64,000 bases of DNA from Pyricularia pennisetigena (Eukaryota > Ascomycota > Sordariomycetes > Magnaporthales > Pyriculariaceae), in the NCBI RefSeq assembly GCF_004337985.1, contig NW_021940929.1, forward strand, positions 62,001-126,000, read 5' to 3'. Position 1 is the first letter of the stretch, and every line of letters starts with the position of its first letter. The position numbers and the translations under genes were made by a program. Below are positions 1-9,770 of the stretch, piece after piece. Below the pieces are notes generated by a model. That model was not told where the DNA came from. It made no database searches and was given only the letters and a program-made list of their open reading frames with translations.

Positions 1-1044
1 GATTTAACCACGTTCGTACAAGTTGAAAGCCCCAACACAAATCGGACAAGCCAACTGAGTCAGATAGGCCAATAATGAAGTACTTGGGGGCTGTGCGTTT
101 GTGGGCCCCCTCAAAGAGGGGGTTGCAAAATCGTGATTTCGATCAACTCCGCAATCGACGCGACGCGCAACATGCGCCGCAAAAAGCCCCTTGATCCCTA
201 ATGACCACGCCAGTCCAACCAATACTGCATTCCCTGCTACTGAAGGCGAGCTCACAACTATTGAACAGCGAATTTCCGCACCTGTGTTCAAGACAATAAG
301 ATAGGCCTAGTATCTGGAACAATGGTATTGAACAACACCCAAAGTTTGAGTTGGAAAATTTTTGTGCGCCAGAAATACTATCGAGCGGTTCAGAGACACC
401 CCATCCAACACAGAGGTACCGTCGAACCGCCATACCACTTTCCTGCCACCTGCCATCACTCGGTGCCAACCGCCATTGTACAAATAATTGCGTGCACTAA
501 CTAACTATGCTTTCGGCTTGCTTCGTGCGGTACTCACAGAGGGGTTACGACTGCCCTTTCGGTCGCAAATGCAAGCGCCGCAGCGGCCCGCCGTCGCCTC
601 TCGGACCAACAGCAACGGATCCAACCTTGGCGCCGTCCCTTATCGGTGGTTTTTATTGGGCCAACGCCGTCGCCGAGTGTAGCCTTCCAACCCAAAGAAA
701 TTCCTTCTACCAGTTTTTGCACCCGATTGAAAAGTAGAGCTGGCTCCTTGTGCGGATCTTTGGGCCGAAGCCAAGACTAGCCCGACTCTGGCCAGCAGCC
801 CTCTCCTTGAAATTGTGGGCCTAGTAGGCGGGATGACCATGGCCAGTCATTTCGCACAGGCCAATCTACGTTTGGAACCCCAATTCCTCATTCCAATGTA
901 GAACCTCGCGTTCCTGTCCGCCCTTATCGCCATGGCCCTCACCCGGGCCCAGACAGCGGCCCAGGAGCGGCCCTTGTTGTCGTCGCCAAAGAATCAAGGT
1001 AACTATTTTGTGCTGCGCCAAACAAAATCATTCATTAACAGTAG
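1..1044. other. Stretch without recognisable gene
   Basis: No open frame here resembles a known family. A transposon terminal sequence lies at 83-147. A short ATG frame at 932-998 (reading MALTRAQTAA...) followed by a GT at 999 could be a leftover first exon of the DUF7924 gene downstream, but the implied 43-bp intron is too short and leaves the wrong phase, so it is not called. Confidence 0.5.
83..147 (+). repeat. Solo terminal sequence of foldback-type element
   Basis: After a TA dinucleotide (81-82) the sequence runs CTTGGGGGCTG... and matches, over about 65 bp, the left terminus of the inverted-repeat element at 59228-60497, including the GTGGGCCCCCTCAAAGAGGG core. No partner end is found nearby, so this is a truncated or solo end. 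Unlike the copy at 59 kb it is not AT-degraded. Confidence 0.7.
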
Positions 1045-2539
1045 CTCGTAGGAATACAACCGCGCCAGCGCCCAATTCGAAGGCGCGATCGCATCCATGA
1101 CCAACCCGCCTCCAAGCCTAATTGTTTACGGCAGCCACCATCATCCGCCCGTCGAGGTTGTAAACGCAAACAAACGCTTGACCACACGAATAAGCATACC
1201 TTAGACCAATGCCAGAAGCGCCGGCGAACGTCATGTACACCATTTGCTAGGTCAAACGTCGGCGAGCCAGCAATCGACAACGGTGATCCCTACAACCTAG
1301 TCTCGTTCTGGGCGAAGGAAGGGCAGTGGCCGAACGACCTATACAAAGCCGGAACCAACTTGGAGACAGTTCCTATCATGGAGCGTCTACTCGCGCGGAA
1401 GAAATCCTTGTCCGGCCCGTCGCGCAAGCGGTCCAATTCTGCCTCTTCTACAACTCCGAGCGATCAGAAGCCGCGCGAAGAAAAGAGCGCACCGTATGGA
1501 AACGCGCGGTACTCGCGCCTACTTGAGACCAAGGGCTCGTACATGAAAAAGTCGGAACTAGGCATAACGGATGCGAGCAAGATTTTTGTCAGGACATTGC
1601 TTGAATGGGAACAAAATCTTCCTACTGGGACTCATTTTGATGACGACATCTTCGCGGATGCTTGTCAGAATCTCGAGGATATGAATGAAGCTAGGGTTAT
1701 CCAAGACGTTTCCCGGCTCATCGTTCCATCGGCAGAATCGCTTGCGCTCCGCAACAAAAGTTACAAACACCTTATCGAGAGCGTCAACGCAGGGTGGAAC
1801 AACTCAATGCCACTCATCGGTACCCGCCCACAGCTCGACTACTCCGTTGGTTTCAGACGAGAGGCATTCGCCGACGGACAGCTCAGAAAGCTGTCTCCAT
1901 TTATCGGCGAATTTCTCTTTGGGGATAAGTCCCTTTTCATGGCTACGTACTACATGTACTTTCCATTTCTTACGTGTGAGGTGAAATGCGGCGCTGGAGC
2001 ACTTGATGTCACTGACCGGCAGAACGCCCACAGCATGACACTCGCGACGCGAGCCATCGTCGACCTTTTCCCTTGCTGTGAAACCGGAGTCTGAAATCAA
2101 CCGTGAGATTCTCGGATTCTCAATCTCGCACGACCACAGGTTAGTGCGGATCTACGGTCATTATCCAGTGATATCCGGGGAAGATGCAACATACTACCGT
2201 CATCCGATCCACGAGTTTTCTTTCACTGCGCTAGACGGCAAGGACAAATGGACAGCTTATCGGTTTACGAAAAATGTCTACGATACATGGATGCCCGATC
2301 ATTTCCAGAGAATCTGTTCTGCCATTGATCGATTGCCATCAGAGGTGGACTTTGATGTTTCGCCCCTCTCCGAGGCTACAGGGCTTTCCCAAGAACTAGA
2401 ATCCCTAATGCAATCAGAAACGAGCTTCATTTCAGAGCCTCTTGAAGAGGTGTTGCCTCTGACTCATGCTAGGCAGCAAGGGCCAAGTCTGGATACCTCA
2501 TACACAGGGCCAGGGGTGACGAAAAGGAAGAAGGGCTGA
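1045..2539 (+). pseudogene. DUF7924-family protein gene, frameshifted
   Basis: A fungal-specific family found in subtelomeric and accessory regions; the molecular function is unknown to me. The frame is open from the stop at 1042-1044 to TGA at 2092-2094 (…DRQNAHSMTLATRAIVDLF), and the family sequence continues in another frame from about 2073 to TGA at 2537-2539 (…EINREILGFSISHDHR…, RHPIHEFSFTALDGKDKW, FTKNVYDTWMPDHFQRIC). The change of frame falls on a CCC run at 2070-2072; one C fewer would join the two parts. The N-terminal low-complexity part carries the ARKKS and SDQKPRE motifs seen in relatives. The first ATG in frame is at 1360, but family-like residues (WPNDLYKAG) lie upstream, so the true start is probably in a lost or unrecognised exon. 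It is either a recent pseudogene or a one-base error. Both parts fit the same family, so the family call is firm. Confidence 0.75.
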
Positions 2540-3707
2540 GTTATTATTCCTTCCTCGGTGTTGCGCTACAGCATATTATTCTTGACAGCTTGCCACGACT
2601 TCATTTCCACAATTGCGCTCCACCTTTGAGGCAATCGCTCCTCCCACATGAATGATTTGTATCTGCAGTCTTGAGCTTCTTCTAAGCGGTGGTTTTCCGG
2701 GTTTTAGCATTGTGTTAATTAATCGCTGTTTTTCGCTTCAGCTTGCTGGTCACGCGTTTCTGAGAGCGCTCCGGCGTTCTCCAGGACGTTCCTGTACTTT
2801 TCCTCATAAAGTTCTAATGCTTTAGTTGTAACAAGCTCTCAAGGTTCCCAGGTGAATCCATCTACCCTTCCCACCAGCACCGCACTCGGCGGAAAAAGCC
2901 TCTCCCGCGTTTATGAGTGCGGGCTGCGTCGATCTTCTTAAGCTTATACTCTTCTTTCTTCTCCGTCGACGGTTATTGAAGGTGGTTGTGCGTCTTGAAT
3001 CATTGACCCCTCACTAAAACGCAAGAAACGCCATCGAGGTGGCAGACAATGCTCGTACAAACTTCTTATTGCTTTGTTGAGCTTTTTTTTGGAAGTTTTA
3101 ACTTTCGTTCGGCTGTGTGGCAACCATGTCAACATTTTTGGCAAGAGCTGGAAACGTAGCCGCCACGCGGAGAGGGCTTGTGGCTATCATACAGGCGCAG
3201 CAATCGAAACTGTCGGCATTCTCAATGCTCTGCTACATAAAACCTGTAGCCTTCCCATCTAATATCTACAGCGAAACCTATTCCATATTTGACTCCGTTG
3301 CTTTATACCATTCTGGTATCTGATCGTCGGCGTAATCCCAACTTCACGGTTTCTCAAACGCATGTAAATCGGATGAGAGGGGCGTTGTTGCACTTAAAAA
3401 ATTAAAACGCGATGGACGGCTCTCCGGCTCCATTTCGTACAACTAAAGCCAGGCCCAACGCTGTAATCTTGGACCCACATAGCTGTCCCACTTACGGCTG
3501 GCGGTACAGTATTCATAGCCTAAGGCGGGCGACTCGAGCTTGTCCGCCCTAATTGTTATAAAGATACCCCTTATGCCCAGATTTTAAATGGACTAGCCGA
3601 ACTGGAAACAGTGGCCGGGCCTCGCTTGGGAAAGTCCCCGGCTAACGTAGATTCTGGTTGGAAACACGAAATTGAGCATACTCAATCACGAAAGCTGGTC
3701 TCGATGG
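2540..3707. other. Intergenic, no supported gene
   Basis: Nothing recognisable. A 68-codon ATG frame at 3117-3323 (plus) has no features of a known family and is not called. Confidence 0.5.
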
Positions 3708-4478
3708 CTATTGAACATTGTTGATCTCCAATGGTATTACTAACGCACAGTTATCACCAACGCGCCGAAGGCTGTCGATTTTGGCAACGTTAGGAATATC
3801 GGCCCATACAATATCCCGAGCTGTCCAGCCTTGATAAGAAAGCTCCCTCAAAGTTGAGCCGAATTGATTATCCATAGGTCTCAGTGGGTAAAATTGATGG
3901 TTGATAAAGCTTTGTCGGGGAAACATCGAGTATGCCTTGTTCCACATGATAAAGTTAACACACGCCGTTGTGTTCGAAGTCGTAAGAATTGTTCGCACAG
4001 TACACCCGCTCGTTCGATAACAAACATATGGGTTCCTGTCTTCTTACCGTATCACCACCCGGGCTTTCATTCTGATATTTCTCAGTTTCTCCAATGTACC
4101 TCGTAAACCGATCGGGTTCATCGCCATTTTGTACAAACACATCTAGATATCGGACGCCCTGACGGCCCAGCTCAAAAAAGTTGAGTGCGAATGTTCCTGA
4201 CACCAATGCGTTGCAGTTCCAAGCAGGGTTCGAAGCATAATAGGATCATCCACGAAAGCCTTTAGGCCGATATTGATGTTGGTGATCTTCCTCAAGATAC
4301 AGGTTTGGAGCCCAAAAATGCCTTTGCATGCCCGGCACAATGCCGAAAAGTCGACCATGGTAAGGTGCGAAAAGAGCGCTTCGAGGACAGGGTAGTATTT
4401 TCCCGGATCAAGCAACTCCACCAGCCTTGGCTGACGCCCGTGTGCGATATTTGGAAAAGTTATCGCCATATTGCGCAT
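3708..4478 (-). pseudogene. F-box-like fungal protein gene with two frameshifts
   Basis: Reading on the minus strand, three overlapping open segments give one family-like protein. Segment 1 (4478-~4213): LLDPGKYYPVLEALFSHLTM then FVDDPIMLRTLLGT, an F-box-like N-terminus. Segment 2 (~4211-~4000): NALVSGTFALNFFELGR, then FVQNGDEPDRFTRYIGE. Segment 3 (~3998-3708): TTSNTTACVNFIMWNKAYS, SFINHQFYPLRP, and GWTARDIVW. Fungal F-box-like proteins share this order of motifs, including the WNKAYS...FxxHxFYPL block. Frame changes fall near 4213 and near 3990-4010. F-box proteins usually link substrates to SCF ubiquitin ligases through Skp1, but this copy looks disabled. The exact N-terminus is uncertain. 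Family recognition is from motif pattern only. Confidence 0.6.
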
Positions 4479-4815
4479 TTTGTCTATTTCTTACAGGAAT
4501 CGCGTCTGGAGGGAGATGTCAAGGGCTGAAAAGGCGGCTGCGGAAGGCAAAACAACGCGCAAAAGCGTCAAAACAGGCCTAATTCCGTTGCATTTCGCAT
4601 CAAAGCCCAACACGACGCGCGCTCTTTTAGAACAATTGAGGCAATGAAGAACAAGGTCACGCAATGGGCACCTTCTCCGACCTAGTTCTTTTAGACCTTA
4701 AGCCGCTCAAACCCACCCCCCCCCCCCAGCAAAGAAAAAAGAAAAAAGTGCCCAACGTCCAACGTACACAGTAAATAGTGGGCAGCATATGCAGCCTATC
4801 AGACAAACAGATTTG
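4479..4815. other. Intergenic with a poly-C run
   Basis: No gene seen. A run of 12 C at 4716-4727 is followed by A-rich sequence. Confidence 0.5.
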
Positions 4816-4945
4816 CTCAGTTATGCAGGAGGCCCTTCAATTTGTGGCATGGAGCAAGAGCGCAATCCGATTCGTGGGCTAGGGCGGCAAATGGCGGGGT
4901 CGACGTCGCATGATGACAATTGGACTTTTCGGGGCCGGGCAAGGA
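4816..4945 (+). repeat. Dispersed repeat copy 1
   Basis: The 130-bp segment beginning CTCAGTTATGCAGGAGGCC matches the reverse complement of 19268-19397 along its whole length, and its first ~85 bp match 6804-6890 in the same orientation. Shared landmarks are TTTGTGGC..GGAG, AATCCGATTCG and GGGCGGCAAATGGCGGGG. It is probably the end of a non-autonomous DNA transposon, but no partner end or target duplication was found. Confidence 0.6.
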
Positions 4946-5141
4946 TCTGGGTCCTTGTACTTCTAATTTGACCATAAGGCCAACGCTGCCACCTAACCCG
5001 CCAATGAGGAGGGTACATGGCTGTGTTTTGGCAACCGCAGTTTGCCGATGAGTCCTCCACCTGGCTCTCAAACTTGTCGTTAACAAGGTCAAGTGTTCAA
5101 CAATGCTCACAACTCTAACGGATGCATAAGCCACGCTCGAG

Positions 5142-6122
5142 ATGAATACATCGCCAGAACAGGCCTTAAGGGATTCGCTGAAAAGGTGCGTCAGCAAAAC
5201 GATAGCATCAAGTCGTGAAACGAGCTAATAGTGACTTTACCATTCAAGCCTTCGCATCAGTGGAGACTACTCCGACATGACTATCGTCTGCGGCCACGAT
5301 ACCTATCATGTCCACAAAGCGATTATGTGCCCGCGCTCGAAATACTTCGAGACCGCTTTCAAAGCGGATATGCAGGTAAGTCCACGGCACGCGTGCACTA
5401 AAAAGACTTTAACAAGGTTTGAAGCTGAGCTACTTTCCAGGAGAACCGCACATCCTGCGTAGACCTGTCCGACCATAACCCAGATGCGGTCAAGCTTGTG
5501 ATCGACTTCTTCTATCTCACGGATTATGAGCCTTTGCACAAAACCTCAGCCTGGGGATTCGAGATTAAGAAAGAACCTACAAATTTCGAGTCTCTTGCCG
5601 CTGCAGTTGTCGAGCCTGAAGATGTTACAGCCGAACGCGGGGATCCTCCAGCAGAGCCCGAGGTTTATAATCCCTTCGAAGAGGGTTTCGTGCCCAGAAA
5701 GGACAAAAGGAAAAAAAGGCAAGTCAATCGCCATGGACGAGCCAGCGAGCCCACCAACCGAAGACCCTGACTTGGAGCCCATCAGCCTTGCCGAATCGCT
5801 GCTTGACAAAACCTTCCTCCTCACGCACTGCCACGTCTACGCCTTGGCCGAGTACTTGCAAGTCGGCGACCTCAAGGTTCTAGCGGCGGGCAAGTTTCGC
5901 GCCGAGGCCGAGAAGCAATGGAATCACCCAGACTTCTTCGAGGCGGTGCAGGAGGTCTACCGAACGTCGGTCCGCAGCGACAGGCTCCTGCGCGACATCG
6001 TGGTTGATGTTATGAAGCAACGCAAGGAGTTGTTGGATCGGTTTGAGTACCAGGATGTTGTCAGCCAGCTTGATTTGTCTTTTGAGCTGCTCATGGCGGT
6101 CAAGACTAGGGGGTGGGGTTGA
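5142..6122 (+). pseudogene. BTB/POZ-domain protein gene, three exons, one homopolymer frameshift
   Basis: Exon 1 is 5142-5185, exon 2 is 5249-5375 and exon 3 starts at 5441. The introns are 5186-5248 (63 bp) and 5376-5440 (65 bp), both GT...AG, and the phases agree. The spliced N-terminus reads MNTSPEQALRDSLKS, then ISGDYSDMTIVCG, YHVHKAIMCPRSKYF and ...SDHNPDAVKLVIDFFYLTDY, the classic order of a fungal BTB dimerisation domain. The C-terminal helical part (TFLLTHCHVYALAEYL, KQWNHPDFFEAVQEVY, SDRLLRDIVVDV) lies in the next frame and ends at TGA 6120-6122. The switch sits on seven A at 5711-5717; six A would join the frames. BTB proteins of this type are often Cul3 adaptors or scaffolds; the partner here is unknown. 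It could be a sequencing error, a pseudogene, or slippage on the A run. Confidence 0.8.
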
Positions 6123-6562
6123 GGGCTTCTGATGACAAGCGCTATAATTACGTTAGTGAGGCATTGTTCGGAGGATGTACGGATCCACAAGTTCTGCCGC
6201 CGAGCTATCTCGCATACTTCTGTTCTGATTATTGAACACTAAGTGCCGCACTCACTTCGATTTAAACTGGAACCAGGTTATTCGCAACTAGGTATGTTGG
6301 CTGTGTTTGCCTGCGATGTCCTGGCAGCTCACCAATCCATGTTCCTGTCAAGGCAGCACCTGCAAAATTGCCTAAGCAAATGGGTATGGCCAGCTGGTGC
6401 AAGAAAGGACTTTGGACCCGATGTGTGTAAACTCACTTTGCCTATCAAACGTGTTGTCTCCAAAACTCTGGCAAATCCCACAATCCTGAACTGATCGACA
6501 CCCGTGAAGGGCCTCCTGCATTTCGAATGCTGGTCTGTGGCTGCATGCCAGGCTCCCAAGTG

Positions 6563-6796
6563 GGGGACAAAATTAAATTGACCGCCAACAGGCCAAATCA
6601 CGACCATTCCTTTAAAACGTTGCCCATTTAATACGCCATAACTTCATCAGCTTGGGCTTTATTTTCTTAAAATAAGCTCCAAAATAAAGCCAAACCAATC
6701 TATCCTCAGAACCGACTTTTTTCTATGCTGTGTATTTTCCTCGTGGTTATCGTAAAAAGTGAAGTACTTTCCCGCGATTAATTTAATTTTGTCCCC
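6563..6796. mobile_element. MITE-like element with 17-bp terminal inverted repeats and central hairpin
   Basis: GGGGACAAAATTAAATT at 6563-6579 is repeated exactly as its reverse complement at 6780-6796. Midway lies a perfect 11-bp stem, GGCTTTATTTT (6655-6665) with AAAATAAAGCC (6681-6691). The 234-bp size, inverted ends and AT-rich non-coding interior fit a miniature inverted-repeat element. No clear target duplication is visible and no second copy occurs in the window, so the call is tentative. Confidence 0.45.
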
Positions 6797-6803
6797 GCAT
6801 TTT

Positions 6804-6890
6804 CTCAGCTATGCAGAGGCCTGCCATTTCTGCGGCTTGGAGCAAGACCGCAAGTTGATTTAAGGACCTCGGGCGGCAAACAGCGGAGTT
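6804..6890 (+). repeat. Dispersed repeat copy 2 (partial)
   Basis: CTCAGCTATGCAGAGGCC followed by CTTGGAGCAAGACCGCAA and GGGCGGCAAACAGCGG matches the first ~85 bp of the repeat at 4816-4945. It overlaps the 3' end of the minus-strand gene at 6860-7864 and supplies its last codons and stop. Confidence 0.55.
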
Positions 6891-7864
6891 AACCTCCGCA
6901 TTGTTTCGCCACGTATCACCAATGCGCCATGCCCTGCTGGTGTCCGCAATTTTGCGGCCTCCTGCATCGTTCCGGAAGCCGGAGGCATTGCAAGAAGTCG
7001 GGCGATCGAAGCATTTTCCGGAGTGGGATTGGCCGTCTGACTTGGTGCTTCAACGCGCTCCTGAGCTGTTGAGACCGGATTTAGGGATTCTGCCCGTCTC
7101 TGCTCAACTGTATCGTGGATAAGGCCGACAGACGGCGACCGGCTGCTGAAACGCCCCAAGCCGTTTTCTATCCTATATCTGTTTTCGGCCTCAAGCGCCG
7201 CATCGTAGATAGCCTGATCTGCTATCTCTTTCCTTTTCCACAATCGTCGAATACAGGTTCGCGTTTCCCAAGACTTTATCTCTTTTCCATCAATATCCCA
7301 CTTAACGAGAACATAAGTAGTATTCCATTTCGCATCAGATTCTTTTTTCCGCTGCGGGTCAATTGTCTCCAGTTCGTTCGGGGAATTAGGTGTCCAGGCA
7401 ACTCCGAAAATCCCAAGCATATTACGTCCGGTGTATTTGTATTTACCGTTTTCCATGCTCTCTCCATACCTGTTCTCCCGGTAGGAAATATTCTGTTTTT
7501 GATATGTCGTGTGTTTCTCATCATCGTACTTAGGGGGATAGCAGTAGTCCTCAATGCGATACCTCGGTGCGCTTTTACTGCCATATATGTTGATATATCT
7601 AGCACCCCGGCCACCGAGCCACCCTACAGTCTTGACTTCTCCATCCGCAGTCCTTCCGGGGAATGAAACCAATGGCTTTTCATCGTTGTCAAAGGCTGCT
7701 TGTTTCAAGGCATCGATTTCTGTCGCATCCGCTTCATCTAACTCTAGCAATCCTTCATTAGATCTGCTAGGCAGCTCGTCATCAAGTATCTTTTTGGTCG
7801 CCTTTTTGCTCCCTTGCTTTAAGACCTTGAGCCTTTTGCGATGTTCTGCAGCCAATGAAGACAT
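6860..7864 (-). CDS. Hypothetical protein, 334 codons, intact
   Basis: An uninterrupted minus-strand frame starts at ATG 7862-7864 and ends at TAA 6860-6862. I do not recognise the family. The N-terminus is Lys-rich (EHRKRLKVLKQGSKKATKK) followed by an acidic stretch (LLELDEADATEID). The middle (~75-220) looks globular and aromatic-rich, with GWLGGRGARYINIYG, IEDYCYPPKYDD, YTGRNMLGIFGVAW and TTYVLVKWDIDGKEIKSWE. The last third is Ala/Pro/Thr-rich and probably disordered. There is no signal peptide or membrane segment. The final ~10 residues (LTPLFAARGP) are encoded inside the dispersed repeat at 6804-6890, so an inserted element appears to have replaced the original end. The long frame with unbiased codon use, among broken neighbours, suggests a real gene. 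Confidence 0.6.
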   Translation of the reverse strand: MSSLAAEHRKRLKVLKQGSKKATKKILDDELPSRSNEGLLELDEADATEIDALKQAAFDNDEKPLVSFPGRTADGEVKTVGWLGGRGARYINIYGSKSAPRYRIEDYCYPPKYDDEKHTTYQKQNISYRENRYGESMENGKYKYTGRNMLGIFGVAWTPNSPNELETIDPQRKKESDAKWNTTYVLVKWDIDGKEIKSWETRTCIRRLWKRKEIADQAIYDAALEAENRYRIENGLGRFSSRSPSVGLIHDTVEQRRAESLNPVSTAQERVEAPSQTANPTPENASIARLLAMPPASGTMQEAAKLRTPAGHGALVIRGETMRRLTPLFAARGP

Positions 7865-8468
7865 GGTGCAGATTATAACTTAGCTAGAATATATTGTTTG
7901 CCCTCTCAAAGTATCATCTCGGGTCACTGGGACGCCCGACAATTTATATTCAATCTTACTAAGACCCGTCTCGGATCTCCAGTTATGAGATACAAATTCA
8001 ATCCCATAGGGTTGTTCTCACTAGATATTCAGTCCGTTGGACTCAGTGCATGCCCCAGAGGAGGTCCCAAGATTTGTCTAAAGCTGTAATAAAAACCTCT
8101 ATTGGATTTATCAGACATGGCACAGTTTTGTACCAGCTGCAAACTAATGTTTACTGCGACAAAACCCCGAATTTGGGATAAACGGCAAAGACTCATTTGG
8201 GGAAAGTAATGGTCATATTTCGGGCTGAAGAAGCCCATATTTAATTTTAATACTTTCTTTAGTCCCATCAAGCGGTTTTTGTTTGTTCGCTTCCTTTTCT
8301 TCTCAATGGTCCACAAGATGAAGTTGCTTTCATGTTGCAGCTGGATTAGTGGACGCTGCGGTAGGAAGAACGGGAGTTCAACGGACGATACGGCCAAAAT
8401 CAGGACAATATCTGCGCCGAATCTCGACACGTAAAATTTCCTTTTTTGGATGCGCCCCTGAATCTGCC
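7865..8468. other. Intergenic
   Basis: Upstream region of the 334-codon gene. Minus-strand open frames at 8029-8430 look like chance frames. No other structure seen. Confidence 0.4.
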
Positions 8469-8660
8469 CTGAGCTGCACTGAACTGCACTGAGCCGCCCT
8501 GAACTGGCCTGAGTTCACCCTGAACTGCACTGAACTGCACTGAGCCGCCCTGAACTGGCCTGAGTTTACCCTGAACTGCACTGAACTGCACTGAGCCGCC
8601 CTGAACTGGCCTGAGTTTACTCTGAACTGCACTAAACTGCACTGAGCTGCATTGAACTAT
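8469..8660. repeat. 51-bp minisatellite built from ~10-bp monomers
   Basis: Units begin at 8469, 8520, 8571 and 8622 (last partial). Each unit is five monomers: CTGAACTGCA, CTGAACTGCA, CTGAGCCGCC, CTGAACTGGC and an 11-bp CTGAGTTTACC-type. Since 51 is a multiple of three, two minus-strand frames stay open and encode 17-residue repeats, which is probably incidental. The repeat is not AT-degraded. Confidence 0.9.
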
Positions 8661-9413
8661 TATCGTCCTACTTTGGGTCATTAGCCCTGTGCCACATTTT
8701 GTGGTGGTCCATTTTCGGAATTGCTGAACATTTCTTTCAGCGTACAGTGATGCAAAGCAATAAAACTGAGACGAAGAGGCAGATTACTGAGCTAAAACTG
8801 TTACACCTCAACATCATTCCTCGTTCACGCTTGCGATGTTCTTTAGATCGTAATCACGGAATTTTGACCGTGAACCTTTTGGTTTTAATTGTACACCGAC
8901 CTAAGTAGTGACAGGATACGCCACTGATCAAAAGTTTTAATCTGTCGCCCAGGTCGTTTTTTAGCAACATATTGTAAATTTCCGTCTTAAATTTCTTTTG
9001 ATGTATAATTTTAGGCTGCCATTGTTACATGACTGGAGGGTGGGTGAGTGTTACCTGAGGTTCTGGCGCAGTCGCCAAGTCCCATTTTTGGGCCCTCGGT
9101 TAAAGTTGCCCAACCAAAAACGGGCATGTCCAGAAACTGGGTAGGGCTTGGCCCAATTTCGGCCTTTCCGTGTTCCAAATTCATTTTTGGAATCCTAGTT
9201 TTAGACCTTCCAACATTCCAGGCATCCCAATGAAGACAATTTGAGGAGCAAAGTAGATTGGCATAAAACCAAACCGTAATATCTTAACATACTCCAATGA
9301 TGCAATTAATGGCTCAAAACAAGGTATTAACTCCCAAGAAACTTCCGAGAAAAAACTATTCTCTTAGGGAGCCTGCGATAACGTGACTGACGTAATTGGA
9401 CGATACGCTTTAG
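8661..9413. other. Intergenic
   Basis: No recognisable gene or repeat. Confidence 0.4.
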
Positions 9414-9560
9414 AGCGGGCTAAACAAGGCAATCGGTCAGGTCGGGCAAGTATTGACAATTGATGCCGCCAAAGAAACTGGCAAAAAAGTTGAAGTCATT
9501 CCGGACCCTGCAGCGCAGACAGCACAGGCAGCTCAAGCATCCCCGCAGATCTCTACATAG
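9414..9560 (+). pseudogene. Possible terminal exon of an unrecognised gene
   Basis: A typical intron 3' end, with branch-like CTGAC at about 9387 and CTTTAG ending at 9413, is followed by an open stretch to TAG 9558-9560. It reads AIGQVGQVLTIDAAKETG, then KKVEVIPDPAAQTAQAAQ and a short tail. Composition is protein-like (hydrophobic/charged, then an Ala/Gln tail). No upstream exon could be identified, so this is either a gene fragment or chance. Confidence 0.25.
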
Positions 9561-9770
9561 CAGTAACGATGGAAAGACATGGTCGCACCACCAAGCTACA
9601 AACGATTGGGAACACCTTAGTTCATATTAAAATTCCAAACAAACGTACAGACCACGATAGATTTTGCGTATCCTGATCTCAAGCTAGAGGTATAGTGAAC
9701 TCGATGCTACAAGCCAGTATTCCGACCTTCTTTCAACAGAACACGTCATTTCATATAATTAGTAGCAACG

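Noticed and set aside
932..1041. First exon plus intron for the DUF7924 gene
   Set aside because: The intron would be only 43 bp and the phase does not fit the downstream frame.
3117..3323. 68-codon plus-strand frame starting MATMSTFLARAGN
   Set aside because: Could suggest a mitochondrial presequence but no conserved domain, exon partner or promoter supports it.
8378..8681. Two minus-strand frames encoding 17-residue Gln/Ser/Arg repeats
   Set aside because: They exist only because the 51-bp minisatellite is divisible by three and lacks stops; no start context, signal or family support.
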